From contig OZ012694.1 of NCBI GenBank assembly GCA_963942565.1, forward strand, positions 30,180,793 through 30,244,792: a stretch of DNA of 64,000 bases, in the 5' to 3' direction. This document shows, piece after piece, positions 28,001 to 43,000 of this stretch. Source of the DNA: Maea johnstoni. Its lineage: Eukaryota > Annelida > Polychaeta > Spionida > Magelonidae. The position numbers and the translations under genes are program-made. Every line of letters starts with the position of its first letter. Position 1 is the stretch's first letter. The notes beneath the pieces were generated by a model. The model was not told the origin of the DNA. It did not search any database and worked only from the letters and a program-made list of their open reading frames with translations.

Positions 28001-31000
28001 CTGTAGAACTGGTAGTTGCTCCTGCATGTGCTAGTGACCCTTGCAAGAATGGTGGAAGATGTATACCTACACTGAGCTCAGATGGAAGTGGGTCAGGTTC
28101 AGGTGCAAGTTCATCTGGATCAAGTGGGTCAGGATCTGGTGCTGACAATGATTACACATGTATCTGTCCTGATGGGTACACTGGTGATAGATGTGAAACA
28201 GGTGAATATGCTATCACAATATACTTTGATTGCTGTCTTATTTTCTCAATGTTGATTTCCTAGATCACTCTATCTTGTTTATCTCCTCGGTACAGCACTC
28301 TATTGCCATTCTCTTCTTCATGACCTATATGCAAGTCTTACATATAGTATATCATGGTTATTAAAAGTACAATAGATAGGTAGTACTAACAACCTCTGAA
28401 TAGAAATATGACTAAGATGACCGTAGAGTTCCTATAGCACTGGCCTCCTCTCCATCAGCAATACATTTTAGTAGGACCTTGGCAAAATGCATAAAACTTT
28501 AGGCATGGACCCTACACACTCTTTGTCCTTTAGAGCTGGTAGTTGCTCCTGCCTGTGCCAGTGGACCCTGCAAGAACGGTGGAAAATGCATAGCTAAACT
28601 AAGCACTGATGGGAGTGGCTCAGGTTCAGCCGCAAGTGGATCTGGATCTGGTGATGACAACGATTACACTTGTATCTGTCTTGATGGATACACTGGTGAT
28701 AGATGTGAAACAGGTGAGTATGCTATCATGATAGACTCTGATATCAATCTTAGCTTACCCAAGTTGATTTCTTACTGTGCTTTCTCTCATTGATAATCTT
28801 GGTTTGTGTACAACCAATTAACACTGCCATATTATGCTTTGCCTTTGACTAGGCATATCAAGATAAAATTAGACTCAGGCTAAGAGTCAGGTTTGTATTC
28901 TATCTTGGTATCTACTCTCCCACACCTAGTGAATTGGTGTATACGATTTAGGAGGATGATATCCTTTACCAATATTGTGCATTTGTTATGTATGAAGATT
29001 AGATGAAAAGATACATTCTAGACTTTCTGCTAATTAATATGTATGTTCTATGTTAAAATAGGAAGGTATTAAAACTTAAAATACTGTGCACTGATTTGAA
29101 GGTTTCTTTTTGGATTTTGGATTAATTGAGGTGACATACAATTTTTGGAATTTCAATCTAAACAATAAGGAGTATTTTGCAACTCTAACCATCTGCTCTG
29201 AAAAGATAAGAAATATATTGATATCTTATCAAGGACATGATCACATAAATAACGGCACACATGCAGATGCTTCTTGCCGCTTAACGTTTCTAAAATCCAA
29301 GTTAAAAGACTGATAAAAGTGAAACTGAATAAAACAGTTGTTTCCAAAGCAGATAAAGCCTTTTGTCTGAACATATGGTAAGGGCAATAAGATATCAGTT
29401 TGCCAATAACTAGTGTTATCTAGTAGAATATAGAATAAGACCTAGCCTTCTTTATCCTGTAGAACTGGTAGTTGCTCCTGCATGTGCTAGTGACCCTTGC
29501 AAGAATGGTGGAAGATGTATACCTACACTGAGCTCAGATGGAAGTGGGTCAGGTTCAGGTGCAAGTTCATCTGGATCAAGTGGGTCAGGATCTGGTGCTG
29601 ACAATGATTACACATGTATCTGTCCTGATGGGTACACTGGTGATAGATGTGAAACAGGTGAATATGCTATCACAATACACTTTGATTGCTGTCTTATTTT
29701 CTCAATGTTGATTTCCTAGATCACTCTATCTTGTTTATCTCCTCGGTACAGCACTCTATTGCCATTCTCTTCTTCATGACCTATATGCAAGTCTTACATA
29801 TAGTATATCATGGTTATTAAAAGTACAATAGATAGGTAGTACTAACAACCTCTGAATAGAAATATGACTAAGATGACCGTAGAGTTCCTATAGCACTGGC
29901 CTCCTCTCCATCAGCAATACATTTTAGTAGGACCTTGGCAAAATGCATAAAACTTTAGGCATGGACCCTACACACTCTTTGTCCTTTAGAGCTGGTAGTT
30001 GCTCCTGCCTGTGCCAGTGGACCCTGCAAGAACGGTGGAAAATGCATAGCTAAACTAAGCACTGATGGGAGTGGCTCAGGTTCAGCCGCAAGTGGATCTG
30101 GATCTGGTGATGACAACGATTACACTTGTATCTGTCTTGATGGATACACTGGTGATAGATGTGAAACAGGTGAGTATGCTATCATGATAGACTCTGATAT
30201 CAATCTTAGCTTACCCAAGTTGATTTCTTACTGTGCTTTCTCTCATTGATAATCTTGGTTTGTGTACAACCAATTAACACTGCCATCTTATGCTTTGCCT
30301 TTGACTAGGCATATCAAGATAAAATTAGACTCAGGCTAAGAGTCAGGTTTGTATTCTATCTTGGTATCTACTCTCCAACACCTAGTGAAATGGTTTATAC
30401 GATTTAGGAGGATGATATCCTTTACTGATATTGTGCATTTGTTATGTATGAAGATTAGATGAAAAGATACATTCTAGACTTTCTGCTAATTAATATGTAT
30501 TTTCTATGTTAAATTAGGAAGGTATTAAAACTTAAAATACTGTGCACTGATTTGAAAGTTTCTTTTTGGATTTTGGATTATTTGAAGTGACATACTATTT
30601 TAGGAACTTCAATCTAAACAATAATGAGTATTTTGCAACTCTAACCATCTGCTCTGAAAAGATAAGAAATATATTGATATCTTATCAAGGACATGATCAC
30701 ATAAATAACGGCACACATGCAAATGCTTCTTGTCGCTTAACGTTTCTAAAATCCAAGTTAAAAGACTGATAAAAGTGAAACTGAATGAAACAGTTGTTTC
30801 CAAAGCAGATAAAGCCTTTTGTCTGAACATATGGTAAGGGCAATAAGATATCAGTTTGCCAATAACTAGTGTTATCTAGTAGAATATAGAATAAGACCTA
30901 GCCTTCTTTATCCTGTAGAACTGGTAGTTGCTCCTGCATGTGCTAGTGACCCTTGCAAGAATGGTGGAAGATGTATACCTACACTGAGCTCAGATGGAAG

Positions 31001-34000
31001 TGGGTCAGGTTCAGGTGCAAGTTCATCTGGATCAAGTGGGTCAGGATCTGGTGCTGACAATGATTACACATGTATCTGTCCTGATGGGTACACTGGTGAT
31101 AGATGTGAAACAGGTGAATATGCTATCACAATATACTTTGATTGCTGTCTTATTTTCTCAATGTTGATTTCCTAGATCACTCTATCTTGTTTATCTCCTC
31201 GGTACAGCACTCTATTGCCATTCTCTTCTGCATTACCTATATGCAAGTCTTACATATAGTATATAATGGTTATTAAAAGTACAATAGATAGGTAGTACTA
31301 ACAACCTCTGAATAGAAATATGACTAAGATGACCGTAGAGTTCCTATAGCACTGGCCTCCTCTCCATCAGCAATACATTTTAGTAGGACCTTGGCAAAAT
31401 GCATAAAACTTTAGGCATGGACCCTACACACTGTTTGTCCTTTAGAGCTGGTAGTTGCTCCTGCCTGTGCCAGTGGACCCTGCAAGAACGGTGGAAAATG
31501 CATAGCTAAACTAAGCACTGATGGGAGTGGCTCAGGTTCAGCCGCAAGTGGATCTGGATCTGGTGATGACAACGATTACACTTGTATCTGTCTTGATGGA
31601 TACACTGGTGATAGATGTGAAACAGGTGAGTATGCTATCATGATAGACTCTGATATCAATCTTAGCTTACCCAAGTTGATTTCTTACTGTGCTTTCTCTC
31701 ATTGATAATCTTGGTTTGTGTACAACCAATTAACACTGCCATCTTATGCTTTGCCTTTGACTAGGCATATCAAGATAAAATTAGACTCAGGCTAAGAGTC
31801 AGGTTTGTATTCTATCTTGGTATCTACTCTCCAACACCTAGTGAAATGGTTTATACGATTTAGGAGGATGATATCCTTTACTGATATTGTGCATTTGTTA
31901 TGTATGAAGATTAGATGAAAAGATACATTCTAGACTTTCTGCTAATTAATATGTATTTTCTATGTTAAATTAGGAAGGTATTAAAACTTAAAATACTGTG
32001 CACTGATTTGAAAGTTTCTTTTTGGATTTTGGATTATTTGAAGTGACATACTATTTTAGGAACTTCAATCTAAACAATAATGAGTATTTTGCAACTCTAA
32101 CCATCTGCTCTGAAAAGATAAGAAATATATTGATATCTTATCAAGGACATGATCACATAAATAACGGCACACATGCAAATGCTTCTTGTCGCTTAACGTT
32201 TCTAAAATCCAAGTTAAAAGACTGATAAAAGTGAAACTGAATGAAACAGTTGTTTCCAAAGCAGATAAAGCCTTTTGTCTGAACATATGGTAAGGGCAAT
32301 AAGATATCAGTTTGCCAATAACTAGTGTTATCTAGTAGAATATAGAATAAGACCTAGCCTTCTTTATCCTGTAGAACTGGTAGTTGCTCCTGCATGTGCT
32401 AGTGACCCTTGCAAGAATGGTGGAAGATGTATACCTACACTGAGCTCAGATGGAAGTGGGTCAGGTTCAGGTGCAAGTTCATCTGGATCAAGTGGGTCAG
32501 GATCTGGTGCTGACAATGATTACACATGTATCTGTCCTGATGGGTACACTGGTGATAGATGTGAAACAGGTGAATATGCTATCACAATATACTTTGATTG
32601 CTGTCTTATTTTCTCAATGTTGATTTCCTAGATCACTCTATCTTGTTTATCTCCTCGGTACAGCACTCTATTGCCATTCTCTTCTGCATTACCTATATGC
32701 AAGTCTTACATATAGTATATAATGGTTATTAAAAGTACAATAGATAGGTAGTACTAACAACCTCTGAATAGAAATATGACTAAGATGACCGTAGAGTTCC
32801 TATAGCACTGGCCTCCTCTCCATCAGCAATACATTTTAGTAGGACCTTGGCAAAATGCATAAAACTTTAGGCATGGACCCTACACACTCTTTGTCCTTTA
32901 GAGCTGGTAGTTGCTCCTGCCTGTGCCAGTGGACCCTGCAAGAACGGTGGAAAATGCATAGCTAAACTAAGCACTGATGGGAGTGGCTCAGGTTCAGCCG
33001 CAAGTGGATCTGGATCTGGTGATGACAACGATTACACTTGTATCTGTCTTGATGGATACACTGGTGATAGATGTGAAACAGGTGAGTATGCTATCATGAT
33101 AGACTCTGATATCAATCTTAGCTTACCCAAGTTGATTTCTTACTGTGCTTTCTCTCATTGATAATCTTGGTTTGTGTACAACCAATTAACACTGCCATCT
33201 TATGCTTTGCCTTTGACTAGGCATATCAAGATAAAATTAGACTCAGGCTAAGAGTCAGGTTTGTATTCTATCTTGGTATCTACTCTCCAACACCTAGTGA
33301 AATGGTTTATACGATTTAGGAGGATGATATCCTTTACTGATATTGTGCATTTGTTATGTATGAAGATTAGATGAAAAGATACATTCTAGACTTTCTGCTA
33401 ATTAATATGTATTTTCTATGTTAAATTAGGAAGGTATTAAAACTTAAAATACTGTGCACTGATTTGAAAGTTTCTTTTTGGATTTTGGATTATTTGAAGT
33501 GACATACTATTAGGAACTTCAATCTAAACAATAATGAGTATTTTGCAACTCTAACCATCTGCTCTGAAAAGATAAGAAATATATTGATATCTTATCAAGG
33601 ACATGATCACATAAATAACGGCACACATGCAAATGCTTCTTGTCGCTTAACGTTTCTAAAATCCAAGTTAAAAGACTGATAAAAGTGAAACTGAATAAAA
33701 CAGTTGTTTCCAAAGCAGATAAAGCCTTTTGTCTGAACATATGGTAAGGGCAATAAGATATCAGTTTGCCAATAACTAGTGTTATCTAGTAGAATATAGA
33801 ATAAGACCTAGCCTTCTTTATCCTGTAGAACTGGTAGTTGCTCCTGCATGTGCTAGTGACCCTTGCAAGAATGGTGGAAGATGTATACCTACACTGAGCT
33901 CAGATGGAAGTGGGTCAGGTTCAGGTGCAAGTTCATCTGGATCAAGTGGGTCAGGATCTGGTGCTGACAATGATTACACATGTATCTGTCCTGATGGGTA

Positions 34001-37000
34001 CACTGGTGATAGATGTGAAACAGGTGAATATGCTATCACAATATACTTTGATTGCTGTCTTATTTTCTCAATGTTGATTTCCTAGATCACTCTATCTTGT
34101 TTATCTCCTCGGTACAGCACTCTATTGCCATTCTCTTCTGCATTACCTATATGCAAGTCTTACATATAGTATATAATGGTTATTAAAAGTACAATAGATA
34201 GGTAGTACTAACAACCTCTGAATAGAAATATGACTAAGATGACCGTAGAGTTCCTATAGCACTGGCCTCCTCTCCATCAGCAATACATTTTAGTAGGACC
34301 TTGGCAAAATGCATACAACTTTAGGCATGGACCCTACACACTCTTTGTCCTTTAGAGCTGGTAGTTGCTCCTGCCTGTGCCAGTGGACCCTGCAAGAACG
34401 GTGGAAAATGCATAGCTAAACTAAGCACTGATGGGAGTGGCTCAGGTTCAGCCGCAAGTGGATCTGGATCTGGTGATGACAACGATTACACTTGTATCTG
34501 TCTTGATGGATACACTGGTGATAGATGTGAAACAGGTGAGTATGCTATCATGATAGACTCTGATATCAATCTTAGCTTACCCAAGTTGATTTCTTACTGT
34601 GCTTTCTCTCATTGATAATCTTGGTTTGTGTACAACCAATTAACACTGCCATCTTATGCTTTGCCTTTGACTAGGCATATCAAGATAAAATTAGACTCAG
34701 GCTAAGAGTCAGGTTTGTATTCTATCTTGGTATCTACTCTCCAACACCTAGTGAAATGGTTTATACGATTTAGGAGGATGATATCCTTTACTGATATTGT
34801 GCATTTGTTATGTATGAAGATTAGATGAAAAGATACATTCTAGACTTTCTGCTAATTAATATGTATTTTCTACGTTAAATTAGGAAGGTATTAAAACTTA
34901 AAATACTGTGCACTGATTTGAAGGTTTCTTTTTGGATTTTGGATTAATTGAAGTGACATACAATTTTTGGAATTTCAATCTAAACAATAATGAATAATTT
35001 GCAACTCTAACCATCTGCTCTGAAAAGATAAGAAATATATTGATATCTTATCAAGGACATGATCACATAAATAACGGCACACATGCAGATGCTTCTTGCC
35101 GCTTAACATTTCTAAAATCCAAGTTAAAAGACTGATAAAAGTGAAACTGAATAAAACAGTTGTTTCCAAAGCAGATAAAGCCTTTTGTCTGAACATATGG
35201 TAAGGGCAATAAGATATCAGTTTGCCAATAACTAGTGTTATCTAGTAGAATATAGAATAAGACCTAGCCTTCTTTATCCTGTAGAACTGGTAGTTGCTCC
35301 TGCATGTGCTAGTGACCCTTGCAAGAATGGTGGAAGATGTATACCTACACTGAGCTCAGATGGAAGTGGGTCAGGTTCAGGTGCAAGTTCATCTGGATCA
35401 AGTGGGTCAGGATCTGGTGCTGACAATGATTACACATGTATCTGTCCTGATGGGTACACTGGTGATAGATGTGAAACAGGTGAATATGCTATCACAATAT
35501 ACTTTGATTGCTGTCTTATTTCCTCAAGGTTGATTTCCTAGATCAATCTATCTTGTTTATCTCCTTGGTACAGCACTCTATTGCCATTCTCTTCTTCATG
35601 ACCTATATGCAAGTCTTACATATAGTATATCATGGTTATTAAAAGTACAATAGATAGGTAGTACTAACAACCTCTGAATAGAAATATGACTAAGATGACC
35701 GTAGAGTTCCTATAGCACTGGCCTCCTCTCCATCAGCAATACATTTTAGTAGGACCTTGGCAAAATGCATAAAACTTTAGGCATGGACCCTACACACTCT
35801 TTGTCCTTTAGAGCTGGTAGTTGCTCCTGCCTGTGCCAGTGGACCCTGCAAGAACGGTGGAAAATGCATAGCTAAACTAAGCACTGATGGGAGTGGCTCA
35901 GGTTCAGCCACGAGTGGATCTGGATCTGGTGATGACAACGATTACACTTGTATCTGTCTTGATGGATACACTGGTGATAGATGTGAAACAGGTGAGTATG
36001 CTATCATGATAGACTCTGATATCAATCTTAGCTTACCCAAGTTGATTTCTTACTGTGCTTTCTCTCATTGATAATCTTGGTTTGTGTACAACCAATTAAC
36101 ACTGCCATATTATGCTTTGCCTTTGACTAGGCATATCAAGATAAAATTAGACTCAGGCTAAGAGTCAGGTTTGTATTCTATCTTGGTATCTACTCTCCCA
36201 CACCTAGTGAATTGGTTTATACGAATTAGGAGGATGATATCCTTTACTGATATTGTGCATTTGTTATGTATGAAGATTAGATGAAAAGATACATTATAGA
36301 CTTTCTGCTAATTAATATGTATTTTCTATGTTAAATTAGGAAGGTATTAAAACTTAAAATACTGTGCACTGATTTGAAGGTTTCTTTTTGGATTTTGGAT
36401 TAATTGAAGTGACATACAATTTTAGGAACTTCAATCTAAACAATAATGAGTATTTTGCAACTCTAACCATCTGCTCTGAAAAGATAAGAAATATATTGAT
36501 ATCTTATCAAGGACATGATCACATAAATAACGGCACACATGCAGATGCTTCTTGACGCTTAATGTTTCTAAAATCCAAGTTAAAAGACTGATAAAAGTGA
36601 AACTGAATAAAACAGTTGTTTCCAAAGCAGATAAAGCCTTTTGTCTGAACATATGGTAAGGGCAATAAGATATCAGTTTGCCAATAACTAGTGTTATCTA
36701 GTAGAATATAGAATAAGACCTAGCCTTTTTTATCCTGTAGAACTGGTAGTTGCTCCTGCATGTGCTAGTGACCCTTGCAAGAATGGTGGAAGATGTATAC
36801 CTACACTGAGCTCAGATGGAAGTGGGTCAGGTTCAGGTGCAAGTTCATCTGGATCAAGTGGGTCAGGATCTGGTGCTGACAATGATTACACATGTATCTG
36901 TCCTGATGGGTACACTGGTGATAGATGTGAAACAGGTGAATATGCTATCACAATATACTTTGATTGCTGTCTTATTTCCTCAAGGTTGATTTCCTAGATC

Positions 37001-40000
37001 ACTCTATCTTGTTTATCTCCTCGGTACAGCACTCTATTGCCATTCTCTTCTTCATGACCTATATGCAAGTCTTACATATAGTATATCATGGTTATTAAAA
37101 GTACAATAGATAGGTAGTACTAACAACCTCTGAATAGAAATATGACTAAGATGACCGTAGAGTTCCTATAGCACTGGCCTCCTCTCCATCAGCAATACAT
37201 TTTAGTAGGACCTTGGCAAAATGCATAAAACTTTAGGCATGGACCCTACACACTCTTTGTCCTTTAGAGCTGGTAGTTGCTCCTGCCTGTGCCAGTGGAC
37301 CCTGCAAGAACGGTGGAAAATGCATAGCTAAACTAAGCACTGATGGGAGTGGATCAGGTTCAGCCACGAGTGGATCTGGATCTGGTGATGACAACGATTA
37401 CACTTGTATCTGTCTTGATGGATACACTGGTGATAGATGTGAAACAGGTGAGTATGCTATCATGATAGACTCTGATATCAATCTTAGCTTACCCAAGTTG
37501 ATTTCTTACTGTGCTTTCTCTCATTGATAATCTTGGTTTGTGTACAACCAATTAACACTGCCATATTATGCTTTGCCTTTGACTAGGCATATCAAGATAA
37601 AATTAGACTCAGGCTAAGAGTCAGGTTTGTATTCTATCTTGGTATCTACTCTCCCACACCTAGTGAAATGGTTTATACGATTTAGGAGGATGATATCCTT
37701 TACTGATATTGTGCATTTGTTATGTATGAAGATAAGATGAAAAGATACATTCTAGACTTTCTGCTAATTAATAAATGTATTTTCTACGTTAAATTAGGAA
37801 GGTATTAAAACTTAAAATACTGTGCACTGATTTGAAGGTTTCTTTTTGGATTTTGGATTAATTGAAGTGACATACAATTTTTGGAATTTCAATCTAAACA
37901 ATAATGAATAATTTGCAACTCTAACCATCTGCTCTGAAAAGATAAGAAATATATTGATATCTTATCATCAAGGACATGATCACATAAATAACGGCACACA
38001 AGCAGATGCTTCTTGCCGCTTAACGTTTCTAAAATCCAAGTTAAAAGACTGATAAAAGTGAAACTGAATAAAACAGTTGTTTCCAAAGCAGATAAAGCCT
38101 TTTGTCTGAAGATATGGTAAGGGCAATAAGATATCAGTTTGCCAATAACTAGTGTTATCTAGTAGAATATAGAATAAGACCTAGCCTTCTTTATCCTGTA
38201 GAACTGGTAGTTGCTCCTGCATGTGCTAGTGACCCTTGCAAGAATGGTGGAAGATGTATACCTACACTGAGCTCAGATGGAAGTGGGTCAGGTTCAGGTG
38301 CAAGTTCATCTGGATCAAGTGGGTCAGGATCTGGTGCTGACAATGATTACACGTGTATCTGTCCTGATGGGTACACTGGTGATAGATGTGAAACAGGTGA
38401 ATATGCTATCACAATATACTTTGATTGCTGTCTTATTTTCTCAATGTTGATTTCCTAGATCACTCTATCTTGTTTATCTCCTCGGTACAGCACTCTATTG
38501 CCATTCTCTTCTTCATGACCTATATGCAACTCTTACATATAGTATATCATGGTTATTAAAAGTACAATAGATAGGTAGTACTAACAACCTCTGAATAGAA
38601 ATATGACTAAGATGACCGTAGAGTTCCTATAGCACTGGCCTCCTCTCCATCAGCAATACATTTTAGTAGGACCTTGGCAAAATGCATAAAACTTTAGGCA
38701 TGGACCCTACACACTCTTTGTCCTTTAGAGCTGGTAGTTGCTCCTGCCTGTGCCAGTGGACCCTGCAAGAACGGTGGAAAATGCATAGCTAAACTAAGCA
38801 CTGATGGGAGTGGCTCAGGTTCAGCCGCAAGTGGATCTGGATCTGGTGATGACAACGATTACACTTGTATCTGTCTTGATGGATACACTGGTGATAGATG
38901 TGAAACAGGTGAGTATGCTATCATGATAGACTCTGATATCAATCTTAGCTTACCCAAGTTGATTTCTTACTGTGCTTTCTCTCATTGATAATCTTGGTTT
39001 GTGTACAACCAATTAACACTGCCATATTATGCTTTGCCTTTGACTAGGCATATCAAGATAAAATTAGACTCAGGCTAAGAGTCAGGTTTGTATTCTATCT
39101 TGGTATCTACTCCCAACACCTAGTGAAATGGTTTATACGATTTAGGAGGATGATATCCTTTACTGATATTGTGCATTTGTTATGTATGAAGATTAGATGA
39201 AAAGATACATTCTAGACTTTCTGCTAATTAATATGTATTTTCTACGTTAAATTAGGAAGGTATTAAAACTTAAAATACTGTGCACTGATTTGAAGGTTTC
39301 TTTTTGGATTTTGGATTAATTGAAGTGACATACAATTTTTGGAATTTCAATCTAAACAATAATGAGTATTTTGCAACTCTAACCATCTGCTCCGAAAAGA
39401 TAAGAAATATATTGATATCTTATCAAGGACATGATCACATAAATAACGGCACACATGCAAATGCTTCTTGCCACTTAACGTTTCTAAAATCCAAGTTAAA
39501 AGACTGATAAAAGTGAAACTGAATAAAACAGTTGTTTCCAAAGCAGATAAAGCCTTTTGTCTGAATATATGGTAAGGGCAATAAGATATCAGTTTGCCAA
39601 TAACTAGTGTTATCTAGTAGAATATAGAATAAGACCTAGCCTTCTTTATCCTGTAGAACTGGTAGTTGCTCCTGCATGTGCTAGTGACCCTTGCAAGAAT
39701 GGTGGAAGATGTATACCTACACTGAGCTCAGATGGAAGTGGGTCAGGTTCAGGTGCAAGTTCATCTGGATCAAGTGGGTCAGGATCTGGTGCTGACAATG
39801 ATTACACATGTATCTGTCCTGATGGGTACACTGGTGATAGATGTGAAACAGGTGAATATGCTATCACAATATACTTTGATTGCTGTCTTATTTTCTCAAT
39901 GTTGATTTCCTAGATCACTCTATCTTGTTTATCTCCTCGGTACAGCACTCTATTGCCATTCTCTTCTTCATGACCTATATGCAAGTCTTACATATAGTAT

Positions 40001-43000
40001 ATCATGGTTATTAAAAGTACAATAGATAGGTAGTACTAACAACCTCTGAATAGAAATATGACTAAGATGACCGTAGAGTTCCTATAGCACTGGCCTCCTC
40101 TCCATCAGCAATACATTTTAGTAGGACCTTGGCAAAATGCATAAAACTTTAGGCATGGACCCTACACACTCTTTGTCCTTTAGAGCTGGTAGTTGCTCCT
40201 GCCTGTGCCAGTGGACCCTGCAAGAACGGTGGAAAATGCATAGCTAAACTAAGCACTGATGGGAGTGGCTCAGGTTCAGCCGCAAGTGGATCTGGATCTG
40301 GTGATGACAACGATTACACTTGTATCTGTCTTGATGGATACACTGGTGATAGATGTGAAACAGGTGAGTATGCTATCATGATAGACTCTGATATCAATCT
40401 TAGCTTACCCAAGTTGATTTCTTACTGTGCTTTCTCTCATTGATAATCTTGGTTTGTGTACAACCAATTAACACTGCCATATTATGCTTTGCCTTTGACT
40501 AGGCATATCAAGATAAAATTAGACTCAGGCTAAGAGTCAGGTTTGTATTCTATCTTGGTATCTACTCTCCCACACCTAGTGAATTGGTTTATACGAATTA
40601 GGAGGATGATATCCTTTACTGATATTGTGCATTTGTTATGTATGAAGATTAGATGAAAAGATACATTATAGACTTTCTGCTAATTAATATGTATTTTCTA
40701 TGTTAAATTAGGAAGGTATTAAAACTTAAAATACTGTGCACTGATTTGAAGGTTTCTTTTTGGATTTTGGATTAATTGAAGTGACATACAATTTTAGGAA
40801 CTTCAATCTAAACAATAATGAGTATTTTGCAACTCTAACCATCTGCTCTGAAAAGATAAGAAATATATTGATATCTTATCAAGGACATGATCACATAAAT
40901 AACGGCACACATGCAGATGCTTCTTGACGCTTAATGTTTCTAAAATCCAAGTTAAAAGACTGATAAAAGTGAAACTGAATAAAACAGTTGTTTCCAAAGC
41001 AGATAAAGCCTTTTGTCTGAACATATGGTAAGGGCAATAAGATATCAGTTTGCCAATAACTAGTGTTATCTAGTAGAATATAGAATAAGACCTAGCCTTT
41101 TTTATCCTGTAGAACTGGTAGTTGCTCCTGCATGTGCTAGTGACCCTTGCAAGAATGGTGGAAGATGTATACCTACACTGAGCTCAGATGGAAGTGGGTC
41201 AGGTTCAGGTGCAAGTTCATCTGGATCAAGTGGGTCAGGATCTGGTGCTGACAATGATTACACATGTATCTGTCCTGATGGGTACACTGGTGATAGATGT
41301 GAAACAGGTGAATATTCTATCACAATATACTTTGATTGCTGTCTTATTTCCTCAAGGTTGATTTCCTAGATCACTCTATCTTGTTTATCTCCTCGGTACA
41401 GCACTCTATTGCCATTCTCTTCTTCATGACCTATATGCAAGTCTTACATATAGTATATCATGGTTATTAAAAGTACAATAGATAGGTAGTACTAACAACC
41501 TCTGAATAGAAATATGACTAAGATGACCGTAGAGTTCCTATAGCACTGGCCTCCTCTCCATCAGCAATACATTTTAGTAGGACCTTGGCAAAATGCATAA
41601 AACTTTAGGCATGGACCCTACACACTCTTTGTCCTTTAGAGCTGGTAGTTGCTCCTGCCTGTGCCAGTGGACCCTGCAAGAACGGTGGAAAATGCATAGC
41701 TAAACTAAGCACTGATGGGAGTGGCTCAGGTTCAGCCGCGAGTGGATCTGGATCTGGTGATGACAACGATTACACTTGTATCTGTCTTGATGGATACACT
41801 GGTGATAGATGTGAAACAGGTGAGTATGCTAGCATGATAGACTCTGATATCAATCTTAGCTTACCCAAGTTGATTTCTTACTGTGCTTTCTCTCATTGAT
41901 AATCTTGGTTTGTGTACAACCAATTAACACTGCCATATTATGCTTTGCCTTTGACTAGGCATATCAAGATAAAATTAGACTCAGGCTAAGAGTCAGGTTT
42001 GTATTCTATCTTGGTATCTACTCTCCAACACCTAGTGAAATGGTTTATACGATTTAGGAGGATGATATCCTTTACTGATATTGTGCATTTGTTATGTATG
42101 AAGATTAGATGAAAAGATACATTTTAGACTTTCTGCTAATTAATATGTATTTTCTATGATAAATTAGGAAGGTATTAAAACTTAAAATACTGTGCACTGA
42201 TTTGAAGGTTTCTTTTTGGATTATGGATTAATTGAAGTGACATACAATTTTAGGAACTTCAATCTAAACAATAATGAGTATTTTGCAACTCTAACCATCT
42301 GCTCTGAAAAGATAAGAAATATATTGATATCTTATCATCAAGGACATGATCACATAAATAACAGCACACATGCAGATGCTTCTTGCCGCTTAACGTTTCT
42401 AAAATCCAAGTTAAAAGACTGATAAAAGTGAAACTGAATAAAACAGTTGTTTCTTAAGCAGATAAAGCCTTTTGTCTGAAGATATGGTAAGGGCAATAAT
42501 ATATCAGTTTGCCAATAACTAGTGTTATCTAGTAGAATATAGAATAAGACCTAGCCTTCTTTATCCTGTAGAACTGGTAGTTGCTCCTGCATGTGCTAGT
42601 GACCCTTGCAAGAATGGTGGAAGATGTATACCTACACTGAGCTCAGATGGAAGTGGGTCAGGTTCAGGTGCAAGTTCATCTGGATCAAGTGGGTCAGGAT
42701 CTGGTGCTGACAATGATTACACGTGTATCTGTCCTGATGGGTACACTGGTGATAGATGTGAAACAGGTGAATATGCTATCACAATATACTTTGATTGCTG
42801 TCTTATTTTCTCAATGTTGATTTCCTAGATCACTCTATCTTGTTTATCTCCTCGGTACAGCACTCTATTGCCATTCTCATCTTCATGACCTATATGCAAC
42901 TCTTACATATAGTATATCATGGTTATTAAAAGTACAATAGATAGGTAGTACTAACAACCTCTGAATAGAAATATGACTAAGATGACCGTAGAGTTCCTAT

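Larger units (their letters stand above)
30470..33420 (+). repeat. Near-identical neighbouring units 22 and 23
   Basis: Two successive periods share tgaaagtttc, AATGAAAC, tactattttagg and atataatgg. The only difference I found is ctgtttg against ctctttg before exon B. Unit 24 continues the group with the two-base deletion. Confidence 0.75.
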
